A stretch of 64,000 nt of DNA, taken from NCBI GenBank assembly GCA_030442055.1, contig JAUJEB010000002.1, positions 1 to 64,000 of the forward strand, written 5' to 3'. Every line of letters begins with the position of its first letter. The first letter of the stretch is position 1. The stretch comes from Agaribacillus aureus (lineage in GTDB: Bacteria > Bacteroidota > Bacteroidia > Cytophagales > Cyclobacteriaceae). The translations under genes were made by a program, and so were the position numbers. The notes beneath the pieces are model-generated. The model saw nothing but the letters and a program-made list of their open reading frames with translations. It did no database searches and had not been told where the DNA came from. Positions 45,585 through 54,487 of the stretch are shown here, in pieces.

Positions 45585-46946
45585 TCAAATAATTTCAAAA
45601 TATCTTTTGGTTTCCCAATCAGTCACCTGTGCGGAAAACTGCTGCCATTCCCATTCCCTGGTCTTTGTGAAATGATCCACAAAAACCTCCCCAAAGAGCT
45701 CCTGAGCAATGGCAGATGTTTTCATCGCATTGGATGCTTCCAGGAGATTGGATGGCAGGGTGCCATTACTAAAATCACGATAGCCGTTGCCAATGGTTGC
45801 CGGAACGGTCAATTTAAGCTTGTTTTTTATGCCATACAATCCACTGGCGAGGCAGGCAGCCATGGCCAGGTACGGGTTGACGTCCGAACCCACCACACGA
45901 TGCTCTATCCTGGTGGCTTTTTTTCCTGCAGTCAATATACGCAGCGCGGTTGTCCTATTGTCGATTCCCCAGGTCATAGTGGTGGGCGCCCAGGCACCTT
46001 CCACCAGTCGCTTATAACTGTTAATAGTTGGCGCAAACATTGGCAGGATCTCCGGTAAACACTGCAATTGTCCGGCGATATAACTTTTCATAATATCGCT
46101 CATTTTATCCCCGGCATTCTCCGCAAAAAACAGGTTCTCTTTATTGTCGGCATCCCAGAGACTTTGATGAATGTGGCCGCTACAGCCTGGCAGGGCACTG
46201 GTTTGCTTGGCCATAAAACTGGCAATGATGCCATGCTTATAGGCGATTTCTTTTACTGATGTCTTAAATAAAACCGCCCTGTCCGCCGCTTCCAGGATGT
46301 TACTATACCGGATAGCCGCCTCTGTGACACCGGGTCCGGTTTCGGTGTGCAGGCCTTCCAATGGTACGCCAAAGTTTTCCAGCATATCAAAAGTGTCGGT
46401 GAAGAATTCGCGGTTTTCAGACATTCGCAAAACGGAATAGCCAAACATGCCTGGTGTCAGAGCCTGAAGATTCTGAAAGTTCCTGGCGTGCATATCTCCC
46501 GGGTTTTCCCGGTAATTAAACCATTCAAATTCCTGGGAGTATATGGGAGTATAACCCATGGCAATTGCCTCACCCATGACCTTCCTTAATAAACTTCTGG
46601 GGCATACCGCCAGGTCTTTGCCCTGGTCATTACCGAAGTCTGCCAAAAAAAATGGGGTATCTTCTTCCCAGGGGATGGTGCGGAAAGTGTTTAAATCAAT
46701 ACAGGCATCCTCATCGCCATAGCCGGTTTGCCAACCCGTAATTTGTATGTCATTTTCATAACTCCGGTCCATCATATCCCAGCCGAACACCACACTGCAG
46801 AAGCCAAATCCCTTTTCCAGGGCTGAAATGAACTTGTCACGATGCATAAATTTACCGCGTAATACGCCATCTATGTCGATAATAGCTACCTTTACCCTGG
46901 TGTGTTCGTTTTTCTTTAATCGGGTTATAATCTCGTTTTTGTCCAT
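45585..46946 (-). CDS. Glutamine synthetase family protein, probable gamma-glutamylamide synthetase
   Basis: 453 residues with the glutamine-synthetase catalytic domain: EFEWFNYRENPGD (metal-binding Glu), HTETGPGVTEAAI, ALPGCSGHIHQSLWD, NSYKRLVEGAWAPTTMTWGIDNRTTALRI, and RIEHRVVGSDVNPYLAMAA. It belongs with the GlnA3/GlnA4/PuuA-type relatives that join an amine to the gamma-carboxyl of glutamate using ATP, rather than with ammonia-assimilating GlnA, judging by operon context and by the absence of the adenylylation-site region. Neighbours (permease, dehydrogenases, gamma-glutamyl hydrolase) suggest that the amine is ethanolamine. Confidence 0.88.
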   Translation of the reverse strand: MDKNEIITRLKKNEHTRVKVAIIDIDGVLRGKFMHRDKFISALEKGFGFCSVVFGWDMMDRSYENDIQITGWQTGYGDEDACIDLNTFRTIPWEEDTPFFLADFGNDQGKDLAVCPRSLLRKVMGEAIAMGYTPIYSQEFEWFNYRENPGDMHARNFQNLQALTPGMFGYSVLRMSENREFFTDTFDMLENFGVPLEGLHTETGPGVTEAAIRYSNILEAADRAVLFKTSVKEIAYKHGIIASFMAKQTSALPGCSGHIHQSLWDADNKENLFFAENAGDKMSDIMKSYIAGQLQCLPEILPMFAPTINSYKRLVEGAWAPTTMTWGIDNRTTALRILTAGKKATRIEHRVVGSDVNPYLAMAACLASGLYGIKNKLKLTVPATIGNGYRDFSNGTLPSNLLEASNAMKTSAIAQELFGEVFVDHFTKTREWEWQQFSAQVTDWETKRYFEII

Positions 46947-46957
46947 GTCCCAAGATA

Positions 46958-48268
46958 TTACATTTTTTTATTCAAGAAAAGGAGAAAGCCTGCATAGGAG
47001 ACCCCAACAATGCCCAGGAAAATGAACGCCAGGCCCTGATTGTAATAGGCCATAGCGATAAAAGCTATGGAAGCAATTATCAGGGCCAATAATGGAAATA
47101 AAGGGAACAGGGGCACCTTAAAAGGTCTTTCCATATCCGGCTCCTTTTTGCGTAGGGCAAAAAAGGAAAACATGGAAACAATATAAAGCGCCAGTGCTCC
47201 AAAGCAGGCAATGGTAATAATTTCACCGGTTTTTCCGGTAAGTAAGGCCACGATCCCAATCAGGGTGTTGATGATCAGGGCGTTGGCCGGTGTTCTGAAT
47301 TTCGATTGCACATTCCCTAAAAATCGCGGCGCATAACCCACTCGTCCAAATTCAAAAGTAGCGCGGCCGCCAGCCAAAATGATCCCATGAAAAGATGCTA
47401 TCAATCCTAGTAAACCTATTCCTACCAGCAGCTTGTATAAAAAGTGTCCTTCGTCAACAATATGCGATAATGCCAGCGGAAGCGGTGAGTCCGATGCCTC
47501 GGTACTTCCGGCCTCGTATACAACCGCCTCCCAGCCCGCTACACCTACAGCAGCGGTAAAGGTCAGCACGCAAAGAATTACCAGCGTCAGAATGGCGGAG
47601 CCAAAACCTATCAGCACGCTGCGTTGGGGATTGATGGCCTCCTCTGCTACGTTAGCCACACCTTCAATGGCCAGGAAAAACCATATGGCAAAGGGAATAG
47701 CGGCAAATGCACCGGAAAAGCCATTGGGTAGGGGGTTTAACTGCAAATTACTGACTTTAAATTCCGGGAGCGTTACGCCGGCAAAAATCAGTAGTTCAAT
47801 GACAGCCAGAACAGTAATAACCAACTCAAACGAAGCGGCAAGTTTTACCCCCAGAATATTGATGACAGTAAAAATCAGGTAGGCGCCAATCGCAAAGACC
47901 AATACGTCAATGGTGGGGTACAACAAATTCAGGTAGGCGCCAATGGCGGCGGCGATGGCAGGAGGGGCAAATATGAATTCTATATTCTGAGCAATACCTC
48001 CAATAAAACCCAGGTGTTTGCCCAAGCCGCGGTTGGCATATTCAAAGGCACCGCCGGCACTCGGAATGGCACAGGCCATTTCGGTGTAGCTAAAGGTAAA
48101 CGTGACATACATAATGATGATGAAAACCGTGGCAATGGCCAGGCCGTAGGTTCCGCCCTCTGCCAGTCCCAGGTTCCATCCAAAATACATACCCGATATA
48201 ACATACCCCACACCCAGGCCCCACAACATCAACGGACCGAGGGCTTTGTTTAATTGATTTTTACCCAT
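46958..48268 (-). CDS. APC-family amine permease, ethanolamine permease-like
   Basis: 436 residues with about 12 hydrophobic segments. The start (LGPLMLWGLGVGYVISGMYFGWNLGLAEGG) closely matches the ethanolamine permease branch of the amino acid-polyamine-organocation family, where the GxxYVISGxYFGWNLGL stretch is typical. Other family features are AIPSAGGAFEYANRGLG and GRATFEFGRVGYAPRFLG. It is the first gene of the operon and would import the amine substrate. A weak promoter-like pair on the minus strand (TTTG at 48318-48321, TACATTTT at 48293-48300) lies just upstream. Confidence 0.85.
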   Translation of the reverse strand: MGKNQLNKALGPLMLWGLGVGYVISGMYFGWNLGLAEGGTYGLAIATVFIIIMYVTFTFSYTEMACAIPSAGGAFEYANRGLGKHLGFIGGIAQNIEFIFAPPAIAAAIGAYLNLLYPTIDVLVFAIGAYLIFTVINILGVKLAASFELVITVLAVIELLIFAGVTLPEFKVSNLQLNPLPNGFSGAFAAIPFAIWFFLAIEGVANVAEEAINPQRSVLIGFGSAILTLVILCVLTFTAAVGVAGWEAVVYEAGSTEASDSPLPLALSHIVDEGHFLYKLLVGIGLLGLIASFHGIILAGGRATFEFGRVGYAPRFLGNVQSKFRTPANALIINTLIGIVALLTGKTGEIITIACFGALALYIVSMFSFFALRKKEPDMERPFKVPLFPLFPLLALIIASIAFIAMAYYNQGLAFIFLGIVGVSYAGFLLFLNKKM

Positions 48269-48770
48269 CTTTATTCATTTAAGCATTGTTCTAAAATGTA
48301 AACCAACGACTACTTTGCAAAAGCTGGGCTTTGTCCCACGGTCTTAAAACATTACTGAAAAAGTCACCAGCTATAACGCCGATGCTTCACATTTAAAAAT
48401 AAAGGATATAATACTACAAGAAATTAAATTATGGAAATTTTGACAGCAAATTTTCTGAAGATAATGAGCCTGGCACCAAATTAATCTGTGAAAGCCAGCG
48501 AAATACTCCAGCCAGCTATCCAGTGATACCCGAGTGGCACAGCTTATTAGTCCTAAATTTCCAGGAGGGGTGAAATTTTCAAATCAGCGGGCTAAATTTT
48601 GTTGCTTACAGCCATTGATTATTAAATTTTCAATCCAGCGGGGGCATATTGTGTCTAATACGGGTGGGTAAATTTCCACGCATTGTCTTTATCCTCCTTT
48701 CTTGTTATCATTAATTACTCGCAGCAAGTGAGAATTAAGAAAACCAAGACAAACTTTTTATTTGGATCCA
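48269..48770. other. Divergent promoter region
   Basis: About 500 bases lie between the permease operon and the GH86-like gene. The only candidate promoter is the weak pair described for the permease gene. Two similar strings (tttcaaatcagcgggctaaa near 48576 and attttcaatccagcggggg near 48625) repeat loosely and could be regulator sites. No ORF or RNA was recognised. Confidence 0.45.
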
Positions 48771-50996
48771 ATGTATTTATACCCCGTATTCAAATTTCAA
48801 TGGCCAGGTATATTGACAACAATATGCCTGGTCTTGCTGCCATTTTTTTCGCAGGGTCAGCAGCAAATCACCGTCAATGTGTCGCCGGGCATCAGTGCTT
48901 CTATCAACGGGGAGCTGGAGCTTAAACGCGAGAAATATTTCAATCTGGCTGCCAGCTCCGGAGAAATTGCCGGTAAACTAAATGATCAATCCCGTTTTGA
49001 CGCTTATTTTAAAGATATGGAAATGACCGTAGGCCGACAGTTGGGCATGGTATTTAGCGAAAAAAACTGGGGGAATAACTCCCTGCGCGAAGACCCTGGT
49101 CGACCAGGGTATATGGATGTGGACTATTTTATCTCCAAAAAAAATCCTAATGACAATGGTCTGGATGAACTCAAGGCTATCTTTGGAGACCGCCAGGGAA
49201 TCGCCAACCACGATCGCCACAATGGTTACCCTGATTTCATGGACCAATATACCATAGATGGCAGCAATGGTGAGTCTTATCCCACCAACAATGACGCCGC
49301 GGCAGAAATGGTTGCCTATTTATTGAAACACCGGTATACCGATTTTAGGCGTCCATCCTATTTTGAATTAGTAAACGAGCCGCATTGGAAGTTTTGGGGA
49401 GATCCGAGGTTTGTTGAATTTCATACCAAGGCAAAAGAAAAAGTAGATGCGCTGAATATCCCAACCGAAATTGGAGGTCCTTGTTTTTCCGTTGCCTACT
49501 TTTACCGAAAGGAGTATGAAAGCACCAGCAGCATCATCAGGTTTATGGATGATACCAATTTTTCCCTTGACTTTTATTCTTTTCACGCCTACGACTACAT
49601 GCGTTGGGATGATACCGCCAACGACTTTGTAGGAACGGTGACATCTGGATTGCCCCTGGAAGGTGTCTTTGACGCGCTGGCAGGTTATACTTTCAATAAA
49701 TACGGTAAAGAATTTACCTATGTAGCCAGTGAACATGGCGGGTATATCACTGATGCAGATAACCGCACAATGGCCCTCAATCAGCTCGCGGATAAATATT
49801 TTCCCGGATCGGGCTTTGCACATGAAATGGAAAAAAGAAGTATTGATAACTTCATCATGGTGAATAGTACTATCGCCAATACTTTGGTTTTTATGAACCA
49901 TCCGCATATTGTTAAGAAGTCGGTACCGTTTATACTTTTAGAGTCTGCGGGGTGGGATCCTTATTATTACTCGAGCCTGTTGGTAAAAGAGAATTTTGAT
50001 AAAAACAGTCCCAATTATGCCGAATCAAAGCTGATTGATTTCTACAAATACTTTGCCGGTGTAAAAGGCCGCAGAATAGAATCATTTACGGCCGATACTG
50101 ATATTCAGCATATGTCTTTTGTGGATGGAAAAAAACTGATAATGCTTTTTCACAACCAAAGCAATGAGCCAGGTGAACTAGACATCGATATTGAGGATAT
50201 TGAAAATACCATGCAGGAAATCAAAGTACGAAAGCTTAGCCGTGGCATTGATTTCAGGCCTGTGTTAACTGAAGAAACCGCCACTGATCTTGATGATATA
50301 ATCATTGAAGGGCAGGGTTCTGTCGTAGTTTTTGTCAGCTATGAAAATGACATTGAGGAAGATGATAAGGTGGATGAGGTGACCCATTACAGCCTGGAAA
50401 CCAGTGCGCAATTTAATGGTTCCAAAACTTTTACCGTAGACATTCCGGAGCATAAAAAGGCGAAATACGGTATTTTACGAGTGGGAGTAAGCCGCGATGT
50501 CAATAATGCCAGGGAGATGGAAATCAAATTAAACGGCACCAGCCTCAATGTACCGCTGGAAGACTGCGCGGATCGTATTACCCAGACGGATCAGGTTTAT
50601 GCGACCACTAAAATCGTCAAAGTAGACGGCAATTTGTTAAGGGAAAAAAATACTATTGAGGTATCGTTCCCCGACGGAAAGTCAGGCGGCGTAGGAGCGG
50701 TTGTCGTCAGGGCGGCACTAATGGATAGGGAAAGAGAGGGTGTTGTAGCCGGTGCGGACAGTTTTCAGGACCGGTCTTTTGAAGTGTATCCGGTGCCAGG
50801 TAAGGGGCTGCTCAATGTTAAAAGCCATACCGGCGGCAAATTACAAATTATTGATTTTACCGGAAAAACTGTTTGGGATCAATATGTTAAAGCAGGAGTT
50901 ATTAAAATTGATATAAATAACTTATCTAGAGGGAATTATGTTGTTAGAATTGTCAATAAGAATACTGTTAAAACAAGAAAGATTTTTTTGAATTAG
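48771..50996 (+). CDS. Secreted GH86-like glycoside hydrolase (agarase/porphyranase type) with T9SS type A tail
   Basis: ATG 48771 gives 741 residues with a signal peptide ending FFSQGQ. Residues 25-500 form a TIM-barrel hydrolase: ELVNEPHWKFWGD near 200 supplies the Asn-Glu acid/base pair of clan GH-A, and VASEHGGY near 320 supplies the likely nucleophile Glu. Overall layout and these motifs fit family GH86, which cuts agarose or porphyran; another clan A family cannot be excluded by eye. Beta-sandwich domains follow, and the last 70 residues (FEVYPVPGKGLLNV, LQIIDFTGKTVW, LSRGNYVVRIVNK) are a type A T9SS sorting signal. It stands alone, with no SusCD pair, sulfatase or other carbohydrate gene beside it. 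Seaweed galactan is the likely substrate (inference). Confidence 0.72.
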   Translation: MYLYPVFKFQWPGILTTICLVLLPFFSQGQQQITVNVSPGISASINGELELKREKYFNLAASSGEIAGKLNDQSRFDAYFKDMEMTVGRQLGMVFSEKNWGNNSLREDPGRPGYMDVDYFISKKNPNDNGLDELKAIFGDRQGIANHDRHNGYPDFMDQYTIDGSNGESYPTNNDAAAEMVAYLLKHRYTDFRRPSYFELVNEPHWKFWGDPRFVEFHTKAKEKVDALNIPTEIGGPCFSVAYFYRKEYESTSSIIRFMDDTNFSLDFYSFHAYDYMRWDDTANDFVGTVTSGLPLEGVFDALAGYTFNKYGKEFTYVASEHGGYITDADNRTMALNQLADKYFPGSGFAHEMEKRSIDNFIMVNSTIANTLVFMNHPHIVKKSVPFILLESAGWDPYYYSSLLVKENFDKNSPNYAESKLIDFYKYFAGVKGRRIESFTADTDIQHMSFVDGKKLIMLFHNQSNEPGELDIDIEDIENTMQEIKVRKLSRGIDFRPVLTEETATDLDDIIIEGQGSVVVFVSYENDIEEDDKVDEVTHYSLETSAQFNGSKTFTVDIPEHKKAKYGILRVGVSRDVNNAREMEIKLNGTSLNVPLEDCADRITQTDQVYATTKIVKVDGNLLREKNTIEVSFPDGKSGGVGAVVVRAALMDREREGVVAGADSFQDRSFEVYPVPGKGLLNVKSHTGGKLQIIDFTGKTVWDQYVKAGVIKIDINNLSRGNYVVRIVNKNTVKTRKIFLN

Positions 50997-51495
50997 CAAT
51001 GGGAAATTTTTGATGGCAATTAATCTTGTCAGAAACCCTTACGCTCAACTTTGTTAAGATAACTCTCATATTTATAAAGCGGGGAACAAGAATTACTAGG
51101 AATTACATCTCCCCGTTTTATACATTCTTTTCTGAAGACCGATCACTGCGGAATTGTACCCTTGTTTAGCCACATAGCCACAAGCAAATGTAACCTGGTA
51201 ATCAACCATTAAGATGTGACGGTATCCAATTGTGTTTAATTTTTTGGTCCTTGTTACCGTCGTAATAATTTTATTAATGCAATAGATTTGAAATAGAAGG
51301 CTACCAAACGATTTCATATGGCCTGATTTTATGGCGGAGAAATTGTTATATGGCTATAGCTTTTAATGAGTTCATATCTGCTTTGGATTTATTGGACAAT
51401 AATTTTTCCAAATCCTGAAGAAAAGCACATGGCAGCAATTTCGATAATATTTCAAATCAACTATATTTAGTATTTATCATAAAACCGCAAATTCT
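50997..51495. other. Intergenic region with a terminator, no supported gene
   Basis: Apart from the stem-loop at 51080-51119 nothing firm is seen. A 73-codon minus-strand frame (51096-51317) lacks motifs. The AT-rich 100 bases before 51496, including TATATTTA, may hold the promoter of the DUF4132 pair. Confidence 0.5.
51080..51119 (+). terminator. Probable terminator of the GH86-like gene
   Basis: CGGGGA (51080-51085) pairs with TCCCCG (51110-51115) and is followed by TTTTAT. It lies 84 bases after the stop codon. The 24-base loop is long, so the call is moderate. Confidence 0.45.
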
Positions 51496-51891
51496 ATGGA
51501 ATATTCAATTGTTGTAAATGATGAAACGGCAACAGGAAAAATTCTAAATCAGATTATTTTGAAATTGGAGCGTGAGATTACAACGGTTGAGGAAATAATC
51601 AGAACCAGGGTTACCAGGGAGGTAGAAGCATACAATAGCAGCCCCCTAAATATTTTCAAAGGACTTGTACAGCCCCGGATGGCTGAAATGACATTAAATG
51701 GTTTTAAAATGCCATTAAGAAAGAAGATTGATCTCGACGAACAGATTAAGACCGCCTTGACGTCTTTCAAGGAAAATGGATTCTTTATCTTAATTGGGGA
51801 CGAGCAGTATAGTGAGCTGAATGCTGAGGTACTGCTAGAGAAAGAAACCACGGTAAGTTTTGTGAAATTGACCCCTTTGGTAGGAGGATAA
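51496..51891 (+). CDS. Small uncharacterised protein paired with DUF4132 gene
   Basis: The 131-residue product (MEYSIVVNDETATGKILNQI) has no signal peptide or membrane segment. It is predicted mainly helical in the first half (IILKLEREITTVEEIIRTRVTREVEAY) with a strand-rich end (GFFILIGDEQYSELNAEVLLEKETTVSFVKLTPLVGG). The Shine-Dalgarno of the next gene (TAGGAGGA) lies in its final codons, so the two are coupled. I do not recognise the family. It is probably a partner of the DUF4132 protein. Confidence 0.7.
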   Translation: MEYSIVVNDETATGKILNQIILKLEREITTVEEIIRTRVTREVEAYNSSPLNIFKGLVQPRMAEMTLNGFKMPLRKKIDLDEQIKTALTSFKENGFFILIGDEQYSELNAEVLLEKETTVSFVKLTPLVGG

Positions 51892-51899
51892 GCGATACT

Positions 51900-54437
51900 A
51901 TGGTCCTGAAACGCTTTATTTCCGGTTTATTTGAAAAAAAGAACATTGATATAACATCCTCCCTTTTGGATACTAGCCGGATGGGCGAGGTCAAGCGTTT
52001 GCTGGCAGAAATTACAAAGGAGGCGACGGAACAAAATACTAGTACCTGGTCGTATACCAACCTGGGCAGGTTTGCTTCATATGGACAATTAAAAAATCAG
52101 GACAACGCTTTTAAAGTTCTGATGACTTTTCACCTCACAGAAAAAATGGCCAGGAAGTGGAATGACCGGAAAGGCGGCTATAGCATAAGTTTTAAAGATA
52201 GTATGGTGGAGGATTTAGAGAAAAATCTGCTTAGCCTGTTGATCAGGTCATCAGTGGAGATGAACGAAGATCAACTAATCACGATAACAAGGACATTTAA
52301 GGCCAGCAGCAATTATGCGCACGTCTGGCCCTACAAACCATTAATGACAAGAATTGAGAAACACATCAAACTATATGGCCTTTCAAAATCAATGTCCAAA
52401 ACGTTAAGTTATTTGAAGTTTACCAAATCCCGTTATGCCTATGCTGATGAAAAAGAGATCGACAAACGAATAAATCAACTAACATCGGGCGTTGAAAAGC
52501 CCATGATCAGCAGCAAGGACGACTTTGGCAAAGCAATCAATACGAGGTTGAAGTCAATGAACAGTCAGGAGGCTGGGAGGTGGAACATGTTAATTGAACA
52601 GCTAAGCAAGGATAAGGATAAATCTACTCCTTCCAAAAAATGGATTGCGCAATCCCGGAAAATCGTTGAAGGTTTTGATCGGCGCGAATGGCATGAACAT
52701 TTAATACCCGTGATAAAGGTATGCATCACAAGACTGCAAACCATTCATAAGCGTAATAGTAATAATGTTTTTTTTATCCATGAAGACAATGTCCAGTTAT
52801 TAAGGGGGATGGTGTGGATCACTGCCTACATCAACGATGAATCCATTAACCTGGTGATAGAGGAACTTGGGCTTTGGTGTTTCAGGAAACTTCCGGGGCA
52901 CGGGGCACTTTCGGTAAAAGTGGGTAATGCTTGCTTATATACTTTTTCCCAATTACCCCAGGAGGTTGGTATCATGAGGTTAACAAAGTTCAGGTTGAAG
53001 ATCAAATACCCTTCGGTCCGGTCTCAGATCGAAAAATTGATAAGAAAGAAGGCGGAAAGTGAAGGCAAGACAATGGATCAGATTGAAGAATTGGCCATTA
53101 ACGATTTTGGATTAAACGCTAATAACCAATTTGAACAAAAGATTGGGGAGTGCACGGCAGTTTTAAAAATTACTAAAATAAATAAAACTGAAATCTCCTG
53201 GCTAAAAGCAGATGGCAAAGCACAAAAATCAATTCCATCTTCCATCAAAGAGGAGTTTAAAACCCAAATCGGTGATTTAAGAAAGAAAGCCAAAGAAATT
53301 CAGACGATACTTCCCTCGCAAAAGGATAGAATTGAAGGCTTTTTTCTTAAAAAAAGGAAATGGACATTCGCCGACTGGAAAAGATATTATCACGATCATA
53401 ATCTCATTTCGTTCATTGCAAGAAATCTGATTTGGGAGTTTACGGATGATGAGAAGTGTGGTACAGGAATGTGGTTGAATAACAGACTGATCGATGAAAA
53501 TGAAAATATCATTGACTGGACATCCGATAAAACGGTGGTAAGGCTTTGGCATCCCATCAATAGCCCGGTTGACGCTATCGTCAAATGGAGAGCCATACTT
53601 GAAAAGGAACAAATACAGCAACCTTTCAAGCAGGCTTTCCGGGAGGTATATCTCGTCACAGATGCAGAGCTGGAAACGGAAAATTACTCTAATCGTTTTG
53701 CCGCTCATATTCTTTATCAGCACCAATTTGCAGCGTTATGTCAGACCAGAGGGTGGGCATATAGTCTTATGGGCCAATGGGACTCGCACAATACACCGAC
53801 ACTAAAAATTCCACAATGGGGAATGACCGCCGAATATTGGGTTGACTCAAATTGGGATGGAGATGGGGTTGCCAATGAAATGGGCATATTTAATTTTATT
53901 CACACCGACCAGGTAAGATTCTATGATAAGGAAAAGCAGTTGAATATAAATGAAACTCCCGATATCGTATTTTCAGAGGTCATGCGTGATGTAGACTTAT
54001 TTGTGGGCGTCACAAGTATAGGGAATGATCCGAATTGGGTAGATGGAGGTATACAAGCCTATAACCATTATTGGCAGGATTACTCTTTTGGCGACCTTAG
54101 CGAATCATCAAAAATCAGAAAACAGGTATTGCAAAACCTTGTCCCAAAATTAAAAGTTGCCAAACAATGTCAATTTGAGGGCAATTTTCTGGTAGTGGAA
54201 GGTAAAATTAGAATTTATAAAATCCATATTGGCAGTGGCAATATATTGATGAAACCCAATGACCAGTATTTATGCATCGTTCCGGACAGGAAATCAAGTG
54301 CGGATAAAGTCTATCTTCCATTTGAAGGTGATCGTCAATTATCAATAATTATAAGCAAGGTATTTTTACTGGCAGCTGACGACAAAATTACAGACCGGAC
54401 CATCCTAAGGCAAATTAATGGCAATGTGTCCAGGTAA
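51900..54437 (+). CDS. DUF4132-family protein
   Basis: An 845-residue cytoplasmic protein. The first 430 residues look like a helical-repeat region (many short amphipathic helices). The C-terminal half carries the DUF4132 pattern: WRAILEKEQIQQPFKQAFREVYLVTDAE, ANRFAAHILYQHQFAALCQTRGW-like stretch, SEVMRDVDLFVGVTSIGNDPNW, SESSKIRKQVLQNLVPKL, and FEGNFLVVEGKIRIYKIHIGSGNILM. DUF4132 proteins, including E. coli MolR-region homologues, have no settled biochemical role. The gene is eight bases downstream of the small partner gene. Its function is unknown; an association with stress or nucleic-acid modification systems is speculation only. Confidence 0.82.
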   Translation: MVLKRFISGLFEKKNIDITSSLLDTSRMGEVKRLLAEITKEATEQNTSTWSYTNLGRFASYGQLKNQDNAFKVLMTFHLTEKMARKWNDRKGGYSISFKDSMVEDLEKNLLSLLIRSSVEMNEDQLITITRTFKASSNYAHVWPYKPLMTRIEKHIKLYGLSKSMSKTLSYLKFTKSRYAYADEKEIDKRINQLTSGVEKPMISSKDDFGKAINTRLKSMNSQEAGRWNMLIEQLSKDKDKSTPSKKWIAQSRKIVEGFDRREWHEHLIPVIKVCITRLQTIHKRNSNNVFFIHEDNVQLLRGMVWITAYINDESINLVIEELGLWCFRKLPGHGALSVKVGNACLYTFSQLPQEVGIMRLTKFRLKIKYPSVRSQIEKLIRKKAESEGKTMDQIEELAINDFGLNANNQFEQKIGECTAVLKITKINKTEISWLKADGKAQKSIPSSIKEEFKTQIGDLRKKAKEIQTILPSQKDRIEGFFLKKRKWTFADWKRYYHDHNLISFIARNLIWEFTDDEKCGTGMWLNNRLIDENENIIDWTSDKTVVRLWHPINSPVDAIVKWRAILEKEQIQQPFKQAFREVYLVTDAELETENYSNRFAAHILYQHQFAALCQTRGWAYSLMGQWDSHNTPTLKIPQWGMTAEYWVDSNWDGDGVANEMGIFNFIHTDQVRFYDKEKQLNINETPDIVFSEVMRDVDLFVGVTSIGNDPNWVDGGIQAYNHYWQDYSFGDLSESSKIRKQVLQNLVPKLKVAKQCQFEGNFLVVEGKIRIYKIHIGSGNILMKPNDQYLCIVPDRKSSADKVYLPFEGDRQLSIIISKVFLLAADDKITDRTILRQINGNVSR

Positions 54438-54487
54438 AAGCCTCAACCCTTTTATGACATTTTTTCTGAAGCTTTCAAACTTCCTTT

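Noticed and set aside
42297-48268. Putrescine (Puu) degradation operon
   Set aside because: No PuuB-type amine oxidase; an alcohol dehydrogenase and an ethanolamine-type permease are present instead.
51096-51317. 73-codon minus-strand ORF after the GH86-like gene
   Set aside because: It overlaps a probable terminator and has no recognisable domain.
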